From contig FR899696.1 in NCBI GenBank assembly GCA_000437275.1, positions 23,821 to 67,788 on the forward strand: a DNA stretch of 43,968 nt. Reading direction: 5' to 3'. Numbering within the stretch: position 1 is the first letter of the stretch; each line of letters starts with the position of its first letter. This stretch comes from Clostridium sp. CAG:411. Lineage in GTDB: Bacteria > Bacillota > Clostridia > Lachnospirales > Lachnospiraceae. Below are positions 34,908-43,852 of this stretch, one piece after another. A model generated the notes under the pieces. The model ran no database searches. It was not told the origin of the DNA and saw only the letters and a program-made list of their open reading frames with translations. A program made the position numbers and the translations under genes.

Positions 34908-37157
34908 TTGAGTGAACAGATAGAAACTGTGGAAGGCTATGTAGAAAAAATTGTGTTTCGCAATGCAGAAAATGGATACACAGTATTAAGTCTATCCAGC
35001 GAGGATGAAGATGAATTAACTTGTGTAGGTACATTTTCCTTTATCAATGAAGGTGAATATGTCAAGTTAAAGGGAACGATGACTGCACATAATGTATATG
35101 GAGAGCAATTGAGAGTAGAGTCCTACGAGGTAAAAGAACCTACGGACTTAGTATCTATGGAACGTTATTTAGGCTCAGGAGCAATCAAAGGAGTCGGTCC
35201 TGCGTTAGCAGCCAGAATGGTACGCCATTTTAAAGAAGATACGTTTCGTATCATTGAGGATGAACCAGAGAGACTGACAGCGGTAAAAGGAATTAGTGAA
35301 AGGATTTCCAGAGAGATTGCAATTCAGTTTGAGGAAAAAAGAGAATTGCGTAGTGCGATGTTGTTTTTGCAGCAATATGGAATATCCTTGAATTTAGCTG
35401 TGAAAATTTACAAGCAATATGGAAGTCGAATGTATGAAGTGATGCGACAGAATCCATATAAATTGGCAGAAGACATCAATGGTGTAGGATTTCGTATTGC
35501 GGATGAAATTGCAAAAAAAGTAGGGATTGGCTCGGATTCTGATTTTCGTATAAAGGCAGGAATGCTTCATATTTTACAGGATGCATCCAATCAGGGACAT
35601 ACATATTTGCCAGAAGAGGAACTTTATCGAAGAACGGCGGAGTTGTTAATGATTGATAGTGAGAAGATTACGCATCACCTTATGGATATGGTATTAGATA
35701 AGCAAATTGTCATTAAAAAAATGCCAGAGCAAAATTGTGTATATAGTTCTTACTATTATTATGCAGAATTAAATTGTGCAAAAATGTTGATGGATTTGAA
35801 TGTAAGTTGTGAGTATACGGATACTCAATTTGCACACAGAATGGTGCAATTGGAACAGGAAATGAAGATGGAATTGGATTCCTTACAAAAACAGGCGATT
35901 TTAGAGGCTGCAAGACACGGGCTTCTTATCATTACAGGTGGTCCTGGTACAGGAAAGACCACAACCATCAATGCCATTATTCAATTTTTTGAGCAGGAAG
36001 AACAGACAATACTGTTGGCAGCACCCACAGGTCGAGCCGCAAAAAGAATGTCTGAGACAACAGGATATGAGGCACAGACAATACATCGATTGTTAGAACT
36101 TAGTGGAAATGTAGACGAAGAACAACATCAACATGCGCAATTTCAGAGAAATGAAGAAAATCCACTGGAAGCAGATGTAGTAATTGTAGATGAGGTTTCC
36201 ATGCTGGATATTCACTTATTACATTCTTTATTGAAAGCGATTGTGGTAGGTACAAGGCTTATTTTAGTAGGAGATGTGAATCAGCTTCCATCGGTAGGAC
36301 CTGGAAATGTATTAAAAGATTTGATAAAATCAGAATGTTTTCAGGTAACAAAACTTACAAAGATTTTTAGACAGGCAGCAGAAAGCGATATTATTATAAA
36401 TGCACATAAAATCAATGAGGGAGAGCATTTGAATATAGACAATAAAAGCAGAGATTTTTTCTTGCTTCCAAGAGACAATGCAAATGTTATTGTCAGTGTC
36501 ATTATACAGCTTGTAAGGGACAAGATGCCGAAATATGTAAATGCTTCTATGTATGATATTCAGGTCCTTACTCCAATGAGAAAAGGAGAATTGGGTGTAG
36601 AGCGTTTAAACCAGATTTTACAGCAATACTTAAATCCAAGGGAAAATGGGAAAAAAGAAAAGGAGTATCAGAAGCACATTTTCCGTGAGGGAGATAAGGT
36701 AATGCAGATTAAAAACAATTATCAGTTAAACTGGGAAATAAGAAGCAAATACGGGATTGTGCAGGATAGCGGTGCTGGTGTATTTAATGGGGATTGTGGA
36801 ATTATAAGAGAAATCAATACCTTTGCAGAAATTATGACCGTTGAGTTTGAAGAGGGAAAGATGGTGGATTATCCATTCTCTGAATTGGATGAGTTGGAGT
36901 TAGCATATGCCATCACAATTCATAAAGCGCAGGGAAGTGAATACCCTGCCGTAGTTATGCCGATATTAAATGGTCCAAGAATGCTCTTTAATAGAAACTT
37001 ATTATATACAGCAGTAACAAGAGCAAAAAAATGTGTGACGATTGTAGGTAGCAATCATATGGTAGAAAATATGATTGACAATGTAAATGAGCAAAAAAGA
37101 TGTTCCTCTCTGGATATGCGTTTAAAAGAATTGGAAGAGATGGGAACACTGTTATGA
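34908..37157 (+). CDS. recD2: RecD2-type ATP-dependent DNA helicase
   Basis: A 749-residue SF1B helicase acting 5' to 3'. It has the N-terminal OB-like region (ETVEGYVEKIVFRN), helix-hairpin-helix repeats (YLGSGAIKGVGPALAARMVR, TAVKGISERIS, INGVGFRIADEIA), Walker A TGGPGTGKTTTINAI (about 348-362), DEVSMLD, QLPSVGPGN, and motif VI-like AYAITIHKAQGSEYPAV and LLYTAVTRAKK. TTG at 34908 is preferred since GAGAGGA lies 5 bases upstream; an in-frame GTG at 34878 has a weaker site. Family members without RecBC act in DNA repair and replication-fork maintenance. Confidence 0.93.
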   Translation: MSEQIETVEGYVEKIVFRNAENGYTVLSLSSEDEDELTCVGTFSFINEGEYVKLKGTMTAHNVYGEQLRVESYEVKEPTDLVSMERYLGSGAIKGVGPALAARMVRHFKEDTFRIIEDEPERLTAVKGISERISREIAIQFEEKRELRSAMLFLQQYGISLNLAVKIYKQYGSRMYEVMRQNPYKLAEDINGVGFRIADEIAKKVGIGSDSDFRIKAGMLHILQDASNQGHTYLPEEELYRRTAELLMIDSEKITHHLMDMVLDKQIVIKKMPEQNCVYSSYYYYAELNCAKMLMDLNVSCEYTDTQFAHRMVQLEQEMKMELDSLQKQAILEAARHGLLIITGGPGTGKTTTINAIIQFFEQEEQTILLAAPTGRAAKRMSETTGYEAQTIHRLLELSGNVDEEQHQHAQFQRNEENPLEADVVIVDEVSMLDIHLLHSLLKAIVVGTRLILVGDVNQLPSVGPGNVLKDLIKSECFQVTKLTKIFRQAAESDIIINAHKINEGEHLNIDNKSRDFFLLPRDNANVIVSVIIQLVRDKMPKYVNASMYDIQVLTPMRKGELGVERLNQILQQYLNPRENGKKEKEYQKHIFREGDKVMQIKNNYQLNWEIRSKYGIVQDSGAGVFNGDCGIIREINTFAEIMTVEFEEGKMVDYPFSELDELELAYAITIHKAQGSEYPAVVMPILNGPRMLFNRNLLYTAVTRAKKCVTIVGSNHMVENMIDNVNEQKRCSSLDMRLKELEEMGTLL

Positions 37158-37285
37158 TGAAACGTAAAAACAGTTTCATTTGGAACGGATTGCTATACAA
37201 TTTATACATATATACTGGGAAGTTTTGGAGAAATATGTGTAAAAAAGTGGAAAATCAAAAAAATAGTGCAAGAGGATGGAATAAA

Positions 37286-37294
37286 TGTTATAAT
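37286..37294 (+). promoter_or_regulatory. Extended -10 promoter of the nucleotidyltransferase gene
   Basis: TGTTATAAT is an extended -10 with a perfect TATAAT; the -35 region is weak. It lies 30 bases before the ATG, close behind a strong AAAGGAGG. Confidence 0.55.
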
Positions 37295-37324
37295 AAGTCG
37301 TAAAACATAAAGGAGGATAAACAA

Positions 37325-38236
37325 ATGATTAAAACAACATTGGTAGTGATGGCAGCAGGACTTGGTAGCCGATTCGGCGGGATCAAGCAGTTAGAACCTG
37401 TAGGACCAAGCGGTGAGATTATCATGGACTATTCTGTTTATGATGCAATCAAAGCTGGTTTTAGTAAAGTTGTTTTTATTATTCGCAAAGATATTGAAGA
37501 GGACTTTAAAAAAATAATTGGAAATCGTATTTCTAAGATGATAGATACACAATATGTAATACAGGATGTGCATGATTTGCCAGAAGGCTTTTCTTTACCA
37601 GAGGGAAGAGAAAAACCATGGGGAACAGGACATGCAATTCTTAGTTGTAAAGGCGTGGTGGACGGACCGTTTGTAGTTGTTAATGCGGATGATTACTATG
37701 GCAAGGAAGCTTTTGTAAAGGTACACAATTATCTGGTCAATCCAGAAAAAACAGACAAAAAATACAATTTTTGTATGGCAGGTTTCCGATTAGGTAATAC
37801 TTTGAGTGAAAATGGGACCGTTACAAGAGGAATTTGCGATGTGGATGAGAATAATATTCTTTTAGATGTCAATGAGACTTTTGAGATTGAGCGAGATCAG
37901 GATGAAGCAAAGGCAGTAAGAGATGGAAAGGCGCTACGTATTTCCCTAAATCAGCCTGCATCAATGAATATGTGGGGCTTTACAGCCGACTTTATTGACG
38001 AGCTTGATAAACGATTTGCAGATTTTTTAAGTGGCATTTCGGGCAATGAGTTGAAGGCAGAATATTTATTACCAAGTATTGTAGATGATTTAATAAAAGA
38101 AGGAAGTGCACAGGTAAAAGTTCTTGACACAAAAGACAAGTGGTTTGGTGTGACTTATAAAGAAGATAAAGAAACGGTACAGTCCTCTTTGAAGAGTTTA
38201 GTAGAACAGGGTGTATATCCAGAATCATTATATTAA
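37325..38236 (+). CDS. Sugar-phosphate nucleotidyltransferase-like protein
   Basis: A 303-residue protein with the nucleotidyltransferase start VMAAGLGSRFGGIKQLEPVG and the Mg-binding region VVNADDYYGKEAF. It belongs to the NTP_transferase superfamily that makes NDP-sugars, but the rest does not match GalU or RmlA closely, so the sugar is unknown. An AAAGGAGG ribosome site 6-7 bases before the ATG implies good expression. A weak stem-loop follows at about 38249-38270. Neighbours give no pathway clue. Confidence 0.85.
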   Translation: MIKTTLVVMAAGLGSRFGGIKQLEPVGPSGEIIMDYSVYDAIKAGFSKVVFIIRKDIEEDFKKIIGNRISKMIDTQYVIQDVHDLPEGFSLPEGREKPWGTGHAILSCKGVVDGPFVVVNADDYYGKEAFVKVHNYLVNPEKTDKKYNFCMAGFRLGNTLSENGTVTRGICDVDENNILLDVNETFEIERDQDEAKAVRDGKALRISLNQPASMNMWGFTADFIDELDKRFADFLSGISGNELKAEYLLPSIVDDLIKEGSAQVKVLDTKDKWFGVTYKEDKETVQSSLKSLVEQGVYPESLY

Positions 38237-38248
38237 ATAGGGACAAAG

Positions 38249-38276
38249 GTCAGCTGTAAATACGGCTGACTTTCGT
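38249..38276 (+). terminator. Weak terminator after the nucleotidyltransferase gene
   Basis: GTCAGC / GCTGAC stem with a 10-base loop, followed by TTTCGTTT, an interrupted T tract. Confidence 0.55.
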
Positions 38277-38344
38277 TTATGGATAGAAAAGCAGCGAGCC
38301 AAAAGGATGCGTATCATTGCAGACAGGCAGGATAGGAGAATAGA

Positions 38345-39070
38345 ATTAGTTTACTAGAATACGGAATAAATTTGATATATCCAAGAAGATGTCCTTTGTG
38401 TGGAGAAATTGTAAAAAACAAAGGATGTCTTGCATGTAAGGAGTGTTATGAAACCGCTCCTTTTATAAAAGAACCAAGATGTAAATGTTGTGGCAAGACC
38501 ATCTTAAAATGGGAACAAGAGTATTGTGAAGATTGTACAAGAAAACAGCATCATTTTTCTTATGGATTTTCCTTATGGAGTTACAATGCACAGATGAAAC
38601 AATCTATTGCGTATTTTAAGTATCATCATCGACGTGGGTATGGAGACTTCTATGGAAAAGAATTTGCAAAACGGTATGGAACACATATAAAAGAACTAGA
38701 AATTGATGCATTGATTCCAGTACCAATTCATTGGACTAGACATATACAAAGGGGATACAATCAGGCACAGGTCATTGCGCAGGTAATTGGAAAAGAATTG
38801 GATCTACCAGTAGTAGAAGATTTGTTGATTCGCAATAGGAAAACAGTTGCTCAGAAGCAATTGGGTTCTAGAGAGCGTGCTAAAAATTTAGAAAATGCAT
38901 TTAAAATTTCACAAAGATGGATTAATAAGCAGGAAACATTAAAGAAAATTCTTCTTGTTGACGATATATATACTACGGGTAGTACTCTTGATGTGTGTGC
39001 AAAAGTTTTAAAACAGGTAGATATTGCCGAGGTGTATTTTGGAGTGCTATGTGTAGGAATAGGCTTCTAA
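38345..39070 (+). CDS. comFC: ComFC-type phosphoribosyltransferase (double zinc ribbon)
   Basis: Family role: DNA uptake/transformation-associated phosphoribosyltransferase-like protein. The N-terminal zinc finger (RRCPLCGEIV, CLACKECYE, CKCCGKTI, CEDCTRK) is followed by the PRTase part with VPIHWTRHIQRGYNQAQVIA and the PRPP loop LLVDDIYTTGSTLD. The reading frame has no ATG or GTG before the zinc finger. TTG at 38372 gives a start directly at IYPRRCP with a weak ribosome site; ATT at 38345 has AGGAG 6 bases upstream and adds SLLEYGINL, which looks like family sequence. ATT is therefore my preferred but uncertain start (241 residues). It leads yvyF-cheX-cheY. Confidence 0.85.
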   Translation: MSLLEYGINLIYPRRCPLCGEIVKNKGCLACKECYETAPFIKEPRCKCCGKTILKWEQEYCEDCTRKQHHFSYGFSLWSYNAQMKQSIAYFKYHHRRGYGDFYGKEFAKRYGTHIKELEIDALIPVPIHWTRHIQRGYNQAQVIAQVIGKELDLPVVEDLLIRNRKTVAQKQLGSRERAKNLENAFKISQRWINKQETLKKILLVDDIYTTGSTLDVCAKVLKQVDIAEVYFGVLCVGIGF

Positions 39071-39099
39071 ATATACGATAATGAGGGAGGGGATTTATT

Positions 39100-39507
39100 A
39101 TGGAAGTAAGAAACTGTAAGGAATGTGGAAAGATATTTAATTATGTAGAAGGGGCACCTCTTTGCCCAGCTTGTGCAAAAAAGATGGAAGGAAAGTTTGA
39201 AGAGGTAAAGGAGTACATCTATGATAATCCAAGGGCTTCTATCAATCAGGTTGCCGAGGATAATGAAGTATCGGTTCAACAGATTAAGCGTTGGATTAGA
39301 GAAGAGCGTTTGTCCTTTTCTGATAGTTCAGAGATTGGTATAGAATGTGAAAAGTGTGGTGCCATGATTAAGACAGGTCGTTTTTGCAAGGCATGCAAAA
39401 GAAGACTGGAAAATACATTTGGAAACATGTATCAGACACCAAAAGCACCGGTTCAGAAAAAGAAAGCGGGAAGTGCGGAGGCTAGAATGCGTTTTCTAGA
39501 TCGTTAG
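39100..39507 (+). CDS. yvyF: Flagellar operon zinc-finger protein (YvyF/TIGR03826-like)
   Basis: A 135-residue soluble protein. An N-terminal zinc finger (CKECGKIF, CPACAKKM), a helical middle with an HTH-like stretch (INQVAEDNEVSVQQIKRWIRE), and a second zinc finger (CEKCGAMI, CKACKRRL). This matches the YvyF-type protein that lies after comFC in Bacillus (comFC-yvyF-flgM). A role in flagellar gene control is suspected for the family but not shown by the sequence. The downstream gene here is cheX instead of flgM. GGGAGGGG precedes the ATG. Confidence 0.85.
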   Translation: MEVRNCKECGKIFNYVEGAPLCPACAKKMEGKFEEVKEYIYDNPRASINQVAEDNEVSVQQIKRWIREERLSFSDSSEIGIECEKCGAMIKTGRFCKACKRRLENTFGNMYQTPKAPVQKKKAGSAEARMRFLDR

Positions 39508-39532
39508 GCGGCAGAAGGGCGGTGCAACCGTA

Positions 39533-39988
39533 ATGAAAGTACAATTGGATGTGCTTCAGACATTTGTGGATAGCCTGATATCTGTGACGGAGGAAATTGT
39601 AAGTTTTCCGTTGAAACATAGCAAAGAAAACATTACTGTGGTCGATGCGGAGGAGATTCGGATACAGTCAAAGGGAGTGTTTCGCTCATGGATGTGTTTT
39701 CAGTTGGAGCGTTCATTAGAGGAAGCAATTATACGAAAGATGTTAGATGGAAGGGAACCAAATCCTGATTTACGAAAGTTGTATTTAGGAGAGTATATTA
39801 ACATTCTTTCGGGACATGCCTTGACTCGAATCAACAATATAGTGGGACAGTCCTCTCGTTTGACAGTTCCTATCGTGGGAGCGAGGCCTGAAATTGAGGA
39901 AAAAACATGTGAGCAAAGTTGCGTAATAGCCTTTACATCAGAATATGGGAATATGCTTCTTCGGATAAATTACGAATTATGGGAATAA
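39533..39988 (+). CDS. cheX: CheX-type CheY-P phosphatase
   Basis: A 151-residue protein of the CheC/CheX family. LYLGEYINILSGHALTRIN contains the E-x2-N phosphatase signature (EYIN) in the expected helix, and the C-terminal part has the family beta strands. CheX dephosphorylates CheY-P to reset the chemotaxis signal. The adjacent cheY downstream fits a partner pair. It is 25 bases after yvyF. Confidence 0.85.
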   Translation: MKVQLDVLQTFVDSLISVTEEIVSFPLKHSKENITVVDAEEIRIQSKGVFRSWMCFQLERSLEEAIIRKMLDGREPNPDLRKLYLGEYINILSGHALTRINNIVGQSSRLTVPIVGARPEIEEKTCEQSCVIAFTSEYGNMLLRINYELWE

Positions 39989-40016
39989 ACATGAAAAACA
40001 AAGGGGAGGAGAGAGT

Positions 40017-40379
40017 ATGAAGCAAACTATATTGGTAGTCGATGATTCGCCGTTTGTATACCACCAGTTAAAGGATATGGTTGAAGATAGTGATTATGAA
40101 GTGATAGGAAGTGCAAAGTCTGGTGAGGAAGGACTAGAGATGTTTCGTCAGCTAAAACCGGATATAGTGATTTTAGATATTATTATGCCGGGGATTGATG
40201 GATTGGAGACAGCAGGAATTTTAATGGAAGAGGATGCGAATGCAAGGATTGTCATGCTAAGTTCTTTGTTTGATGCAAATCTTTTAGCAGAAGTCAAAAA
40301 GATGGGATTAAAATTCTTATTGCCAAAACCATTAGAGAAAGATGTACTTTTTGCAACACTAGCTATGTTGGAGCATTGA
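40017..40379 (+). CDS. cheY: CheY-like response regulator (single receiver)
   Basis: A 120-residue receiver domain without output domain. Acidic pocket VVDDSPF, phospho-Asp in VILDIIMPGIDG, the Ser/Thr switch in MLSSLFD and the conserved Lys in LLPKPLE. It ends the comFC-yvyF-cheX-cheY unit. A stand-alone CheY next to CheX is consistent with chemotaxis, although other regulatory use is possible. GGGGAGGAG before the ATG is strong. Confidence 0.9.
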   Translation: MKQTILVVDDSPFVYHQLKDMVEDSDYEVIGSAKSGEEGLEMFRQLKPDIVILDIIMPGIDGLETAGILMEEDANARIVMLSSLFDANLLAEVKKMGLKFLLPKPLEKDVLFATLAMLEH

Positions 40380-40390
40380 TTTACAAATAG

Positions 40391-40439
40391 TAAAAAATAT
40401 CGCATAGATGAAAGTAATTTCGTCTATGCGATATTTTTT
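40391..40439. terminator. Bidirectional terminator between cheY and cvfB
   Basis: A long stem, AAAAAATATCGCATAGA with TCTATGCGATATTTTTT, is symmetrical with A and T runs on both sides. It can serve the convergent cheY (+) and cvfB (-). Confidence 0.88.
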
Positions 40440-40552
40440 ATTTTGCGGGCATAGCAGATCATGCTTGTGTGAGAAAGTGGCGATTACCGTTAAATAATTG
40501 CAACTTGTAAATCGTGTTTTTCATAGGTTTAATATGATTAGAAGTGCTAAAA

Positions 40553-41398
40553 TTAAGAACGCTTTAAATAAATGCCGTCCTTTTCAATACGAATTTTACC
40601 CTCTTTCATTAAACGTCCAATGGCACGTTTAAATGCATTTTTACTAAGATGGAATTCTCGTTTGATTATTTCTGCATCTGTTTTATCATGAAATGGCAAC
40701 ATACCTTTGTGTGAAGAGGTAAGTCGTTCATAGATAAATTGTGCATCTGCATCCATCTGGACAAAAGATTTCTCACGAATACTCAAAGTAAGTTTTCCAT
40801 CTTCCCGAACAGAGCGCACGCGGGCGCAAATAGAATCGCCTGGCTTAAAAGTGTCATATACTTCCTGTTTTGGAAGTAATGCAGAATAGCGGTCATCGAC
40901 AGCGATAAATACACCGAAGTTATCACTTAATTCATAGACATGACCATAAACCGTATCGTCTTTTTTGTAAGGAGAATCGGTATCCAAAAAATCATAAATC
41001 TTCATCGTAGCACACAGGCGGTTGCTTTTGTCTGTATAGAGACCAACAAGAATTTTATCGCCTTCCTTTAATGCTCGTGTTTGTTCTTTAAATGGAAGGA
41101 ATAAATCTTTTGCAAGTCCCCAGTCTAAAAATGCACCGATGTTTGTTGTCTGAACCACTGGAAGTAAAGCGATTTCGCCCAGCGTTAGAGCAGGTGTGGT
41201 AGTAGTAGCAATTAAACGGTCCTCCGAATCCTTATAAATAAACACAGAGATTTCATCGCCTATGGACATATCTGTAGGAACTTGTCCTTTTGGGAGAAGT
41301 ACCTGATCTTCTCTTGAACTATTTGCATCGTAGAGATACATACCAAAATCCGATTTTCTGGCAGCAGTAAGTGTTTGTTGTTTTCCTAATTTTATCAT
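40553..41398 (-). CDS. cvfB: CvfB-like S1 RNA-binding protein
   Basis: A 281-residue cytoplasmic protein with a CvfB layout: N-terminal MIKLGKQQTLTAARKSDFGMYL, S1-like repeats (IGAFLDWGLAKDLFLPFKEQ; NFGVFIAVDDRYSALLPKQEV) and a C-terminal winged helix (KREFHLSKNAFKRAIGRLMKEGKI). CvfB affects virulence and protein expression in Staphylococcus by RNA binding; the role here is unknown. ATG at 41398 is chosen because family members start with this sequence, with GAAAGG about 10 bases upstream. A longer frame to 41497 would cover the promoter. Confidence 0.88.
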   Translation of the reverse strand: MIKLGKQQTLTAARKSDFGMYLYDANSSREDQVLLPKGQVPTDMSIGDEISVFIYKDSEDRLIATTTTPALTLGEIALLPVVQTTNIGAFLDWGLAKDLFLPFKEQTRALKEGDKILVGLYTDKSNRLCATMKIYDFLDTDSPYKKDDTVYGHVYELSDNFGVFIAVDDRYSALLPKQEVYDTFKPGDSICARVRSVREDGKLTLSIREKSFVQMDADAQFIYERLTSSHKGMLPFHDKTDAEIIKREFHLSKNAFKRAIGRLMKEGKIRIEKDGIYLKRS

Positions 41399-41468
41399 AA
41401 TGAAATAACCTTTCTTTTTGAATGTTACTATCGTTTGCTTTGGTGTTGAAAACATATCAACATGTAAA

Positions 41469-41497
41469 AATATATCATATTGGTCAAATTTTTTCAA
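41469..41497 (-). promoter_or_regulatory. Predicted sigma-A promoter of cvfB
   Basis: TTGAAA (41492-41497) and TATATT (41469-41474) on the minus strand, 17 bases apart. Confidence 0.6.
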
Positions 41498-41565
41498 TCT
41501 TAAAGAAAAGCTAAAAAATAATGCTGAAATGGCTGGATTTTTCTATGTTGTAAAATCCTTGTGCC

Positions 41566-41594
41566 TTGACAGTATAGATAAATTATATTAAAAT
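41566..41594 (+). promoter_or_regulatory. Predicted strong sigma-A promoter of lysA
   Basis: TTGACA (41566-41571) and TAAAAT (41589-41594) with a 17-base spacer. The leader of about 95 bases holds an imperfect hairpin (41609-41638) between GGGGAAA and TTTCTCC. Confidence 0.75.
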
Positions 41595-41693
41595 TGTGTT
41601 GATTGTCTGGGGAAAAACGGCAGTAGCCCTGTTTCTCCAAAATAGAAACTATGTTGGAATGTGAGTCAATTTACAGAAAAGAGGAAAGTAAAC

Positions 41694-42962
41694 ATGAACA
41701 AGAAACCATTTGTAACAAAAGAACAGGTTGAGGAAATTGTAAAGAAATATCCAACCCCGTTTCATATTTATGATGAAAAAGGGATTCGTGAAAATGCAAG
41801 AAAATTAAAAAAGGCATTTGCTTGGAATAAAGGTTTTAAGGAATTTTTCGCAGTAAAGGCGACTCCAAATCCATTTTTATTAAAAATTTTACAGGAAGAA
41901 GGTTGCGGTACAGACTGTTCTTCTATGACAGAATTGATGTTATCCGAAGCCTTAGGTTTTAAAGAGGGAGACATTATGTTTTCTTCGAATGTAACACCTG
42001 CAGAGGAATACAAAAAGGCAAAAGAAGTAAAGGCGTATATCAATTTAGATGATTATACACATATTGATTTCCTTGAAAAAACAGCAGGAATTCCAGAGAC
42101 TATTTTCTGCCGTTATAATCCAGGTGGAACTTTCACATTAGGAACAGATATTATGGATAATCCAGGAGATGCAAAATATGGTCTTACAAAAGAGCAGATG
42201 ATAGATGCATTTAAGAGATTACAGAAGATGGGTGCGAAGTATTTTGGTATTCATTCTTTCTTAGCAAGTAATACTGTAAGCAATGAATATTACCCAACAC
42301 TTGCAAAGATTTTATTCGAATTAGCAGTAGAATTAAAAGAAAAGACAGGAGCAGATATTAAGTATATCAATCTTTCCGGTGGTGTTGGTATTCCTTATAC
42401 ACCAGACAAAGAGCCAAATGATATTATGGTAATTGGAGAAGGTGTTCACAAAGCATTTGATGAAGTGTTAGTACCAGCAGGTATGGGTGATGTAGCAATC
42501 TTTACAGAACTTGGACGTTTTATGCTTGCACCTTATGGACATTTAGTGACACAGGCAATTCATGAAAAGCATATCTACAAAGAATATATTGGTGTAGATG
42601 CTTGTGCAGTAAACTTGATGCGCCCAGCTATGTATGGGGCATATCATCATATTACGGTACTTGGAAAAGAAGATGCACCTTGCGATCATAAATATGATGT
42701 AACGGGTTCACTTTGTGAAAATAACGATAAGTTTGCAGTAGACCGTATGCTTCCAAAGATTGATCTGGGTGATTATCTTGTAATTCATGATACAGGAGCG
42801 CATGGATTTGCGATGGGATACAATTATAATGGAAAATTAAAATCAGCAGAATTGCTATTAAAAGAAGACGGTAGCGTACAGATGATTCGTCGTGCAGAGA
42901 CTCCAAAGGATTACTTTGCTACCTTTGATTTTTGCGATATTCTAAAAGATATGAAATATTAA
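41694..42962 (+). CDS. lysA: Diaminopimelate decarboxylase
   Basis: A 422-residue fold-III PLP enzyme making lysine from meso-diaminopimelate. The PLP lysine is in EFFAVKATPNP, then EEGCGTDCSS, FSSNVTPAEEY, a HSF motif (FGIHSFLASN), NLSGGVGIPY, ELGRFMLAPYG and the C-terminal VTGSLCENND with DTGAHGFAMGYNYNG. A shorter arm and the sequence style set it apart from E. coli LysA but are normal in Firmicutes; a carboxynorspermidine-type decarboxylase is a less likely alternative. ATG at 41694 has AGAGGAAAG before it; a GTG at 41661 is not needed. Confidence 0.9.
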   Translation: MNKKPFVTKEQVEEIVKKYPTPFHIYDEKGIRENARKLKKAFAWNKGFKEFFAVKATPNPFLLKILQEEGCGTDCSSMTELMLSEALGFKEGDIMFSSNVTPAEEYKKAKEVKAYINLDDYTHIDFLEKTAGIPETIFCRYNPGGTFTLGTDIMDNPGDAKYGLTKEQMIDAFKRLQKMGAKYFGIHSFLASNTVSNEYYPTLAKILFELAVELKEKTGADIKYINLSGGVGIPYTPDKEPNDIMVIGEGVHKAFDEVLVPAGMGDVAIFTELGRFMLAPYGHLVTQAIHEKHIYKEYIGVDACAVNLMRPAMYGAYHHITVLGKEDAPCDHKYDVTGSLCENNDKFAVDRMLPKIDLGDYLVIHDTGAHGFAMGYNYNGKLKSAELLLKEDGSVQMIRRAETPKDYFATFDFCDILKDMKY

Positions 42963-43049
42963 TCGGTTGCATTGCCAGATAGAATATTGATAAAAAATAG
43001 TATCCAATGGTTTCAAAAGAGTTGGAAGTAATTGGTATCAGGAAATATA

Positions 43050-43085
43050 AAAGACACAGAGAAATATTTTTCTCTGTGTCTTTTT
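43050..43085. terminator. Terminator between lysA and the GntR gene
   Basis: A perfect 15-bp stem (AAAGACACAGAGAAA / TTTCTCTGTGTCTTT) with T run on the plus strand and A run on the other side, so it can act in both directions between the convergent genes. Confidence 0.88.
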
Positions 43086-43120
43086 GTTATGTGAAAAGTG
43101 AAGCAACATTGCATTAAAAT

Positions 43121-43852
43121 TTAGGGCGTAGGTGTGGATGTATCCGTTGTTTCTGTTTGTGTATGTGTTTTCAGGCTTTGGATAACATCTTCATATTGTT
43201 GATTTATATGTTCTCGGATAATCCGTTTTGAGCCTGCCTCATCCCTTTTCTCCAAACAAGTTAGGATGGTTTGATGCTCTTTCACAAGTAATTCATGGGT
43301 AGATAAATCCTTTAAATATTCCAAACGATAACGGTACATCTGTTCGCGGAGATTGTTTAATAGTTGAATCAGTCTTTTATTATCCGTCGATTGAATAATA
43401 ATGTCGTGAAACTCTACATCGCACTCTGCTAGTGCGTTTACGTCTCCAATCGGTACCAGTTCTTTAAATTTATCTAAAACTTTGTGTAGTTGCTGTAATT
43501 CTTCCTTAGTGATTGATTTACATGCCAGTTCTACGGAAAGTTCTTCTAATGCACATCGAACTTCCAGTACATCATGCAAATCTTTTGGCGTAATTTCAGC
43601 CACTTCAGCTCCTTTTCTTGGAACGGTTTTTACTAACCCTTCCAGCTCTAACATACGGATGGCTTCTCTTACGGGAGTGCGGCTGACACCAAGTTGTTTG
43701 GCTAATTGAATTTCCATTAATCTAAGACCGGGAGGAAGCAGACCTCGCAGAATCCCCTGACGGAGTGTGTTAAAAACAACGTCTCGGAGTGGAAGATAAT
43801 CATCCATAGATAAGGTTAGCTGACTCCAATCAATTTCTGCTTTTTTCTCCAT
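43121..43852 (-). CDS. GntR family transcriptional regulator, FCD (FadR) type
   Basis: A 243-residue DNA-binding protein. N-terminal winged helix (LPLRDVVFNTLRQGILRG, then LMEIQLAKQLGVSRTPVREA) and a C-terminal FCD ligand domain with the metal-binding residues in ECDVEFHDIIIQS and KEHQTILTCLEKRD. The effector is unknown. ATG at 43852 follows the 32-bp leader that also precedes rimO. The same frame stays open upstream to the right edge of the window (38 codons, no stop), so a longer N-terminus or an upstream in-frame gene cannot be excluded. The tail is Thr-rich (TETTDTSTPTP). Confidence 0.88.
   Translation of the reverse strand: MEKKAEIDWSQLTLSMDDYLPLRDVVFNTLRQGILRGLLPPGLRLMEIQLAKQLGVSRTPVREAIRMLELEGLVKTVPRKGAEVAEITPKDLHDVLEVRCALEELSVELACKSITKEELQQLHKVLDKFKELVPIGDVNALAECDVEFHDIIIQSTDNKRLIQLLNNLREQMYRYRLEYLKDLSTHELLVKEHQTILTCLEKRDEAGSKRIIREHINQQYEDVIQSLKTHTQTETTDTSTPTP

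Noticed and set aside
41595..41693. Lysine riboswitch before lysA
   Set aside because: The leader is too short and lacks the five-helix layout.
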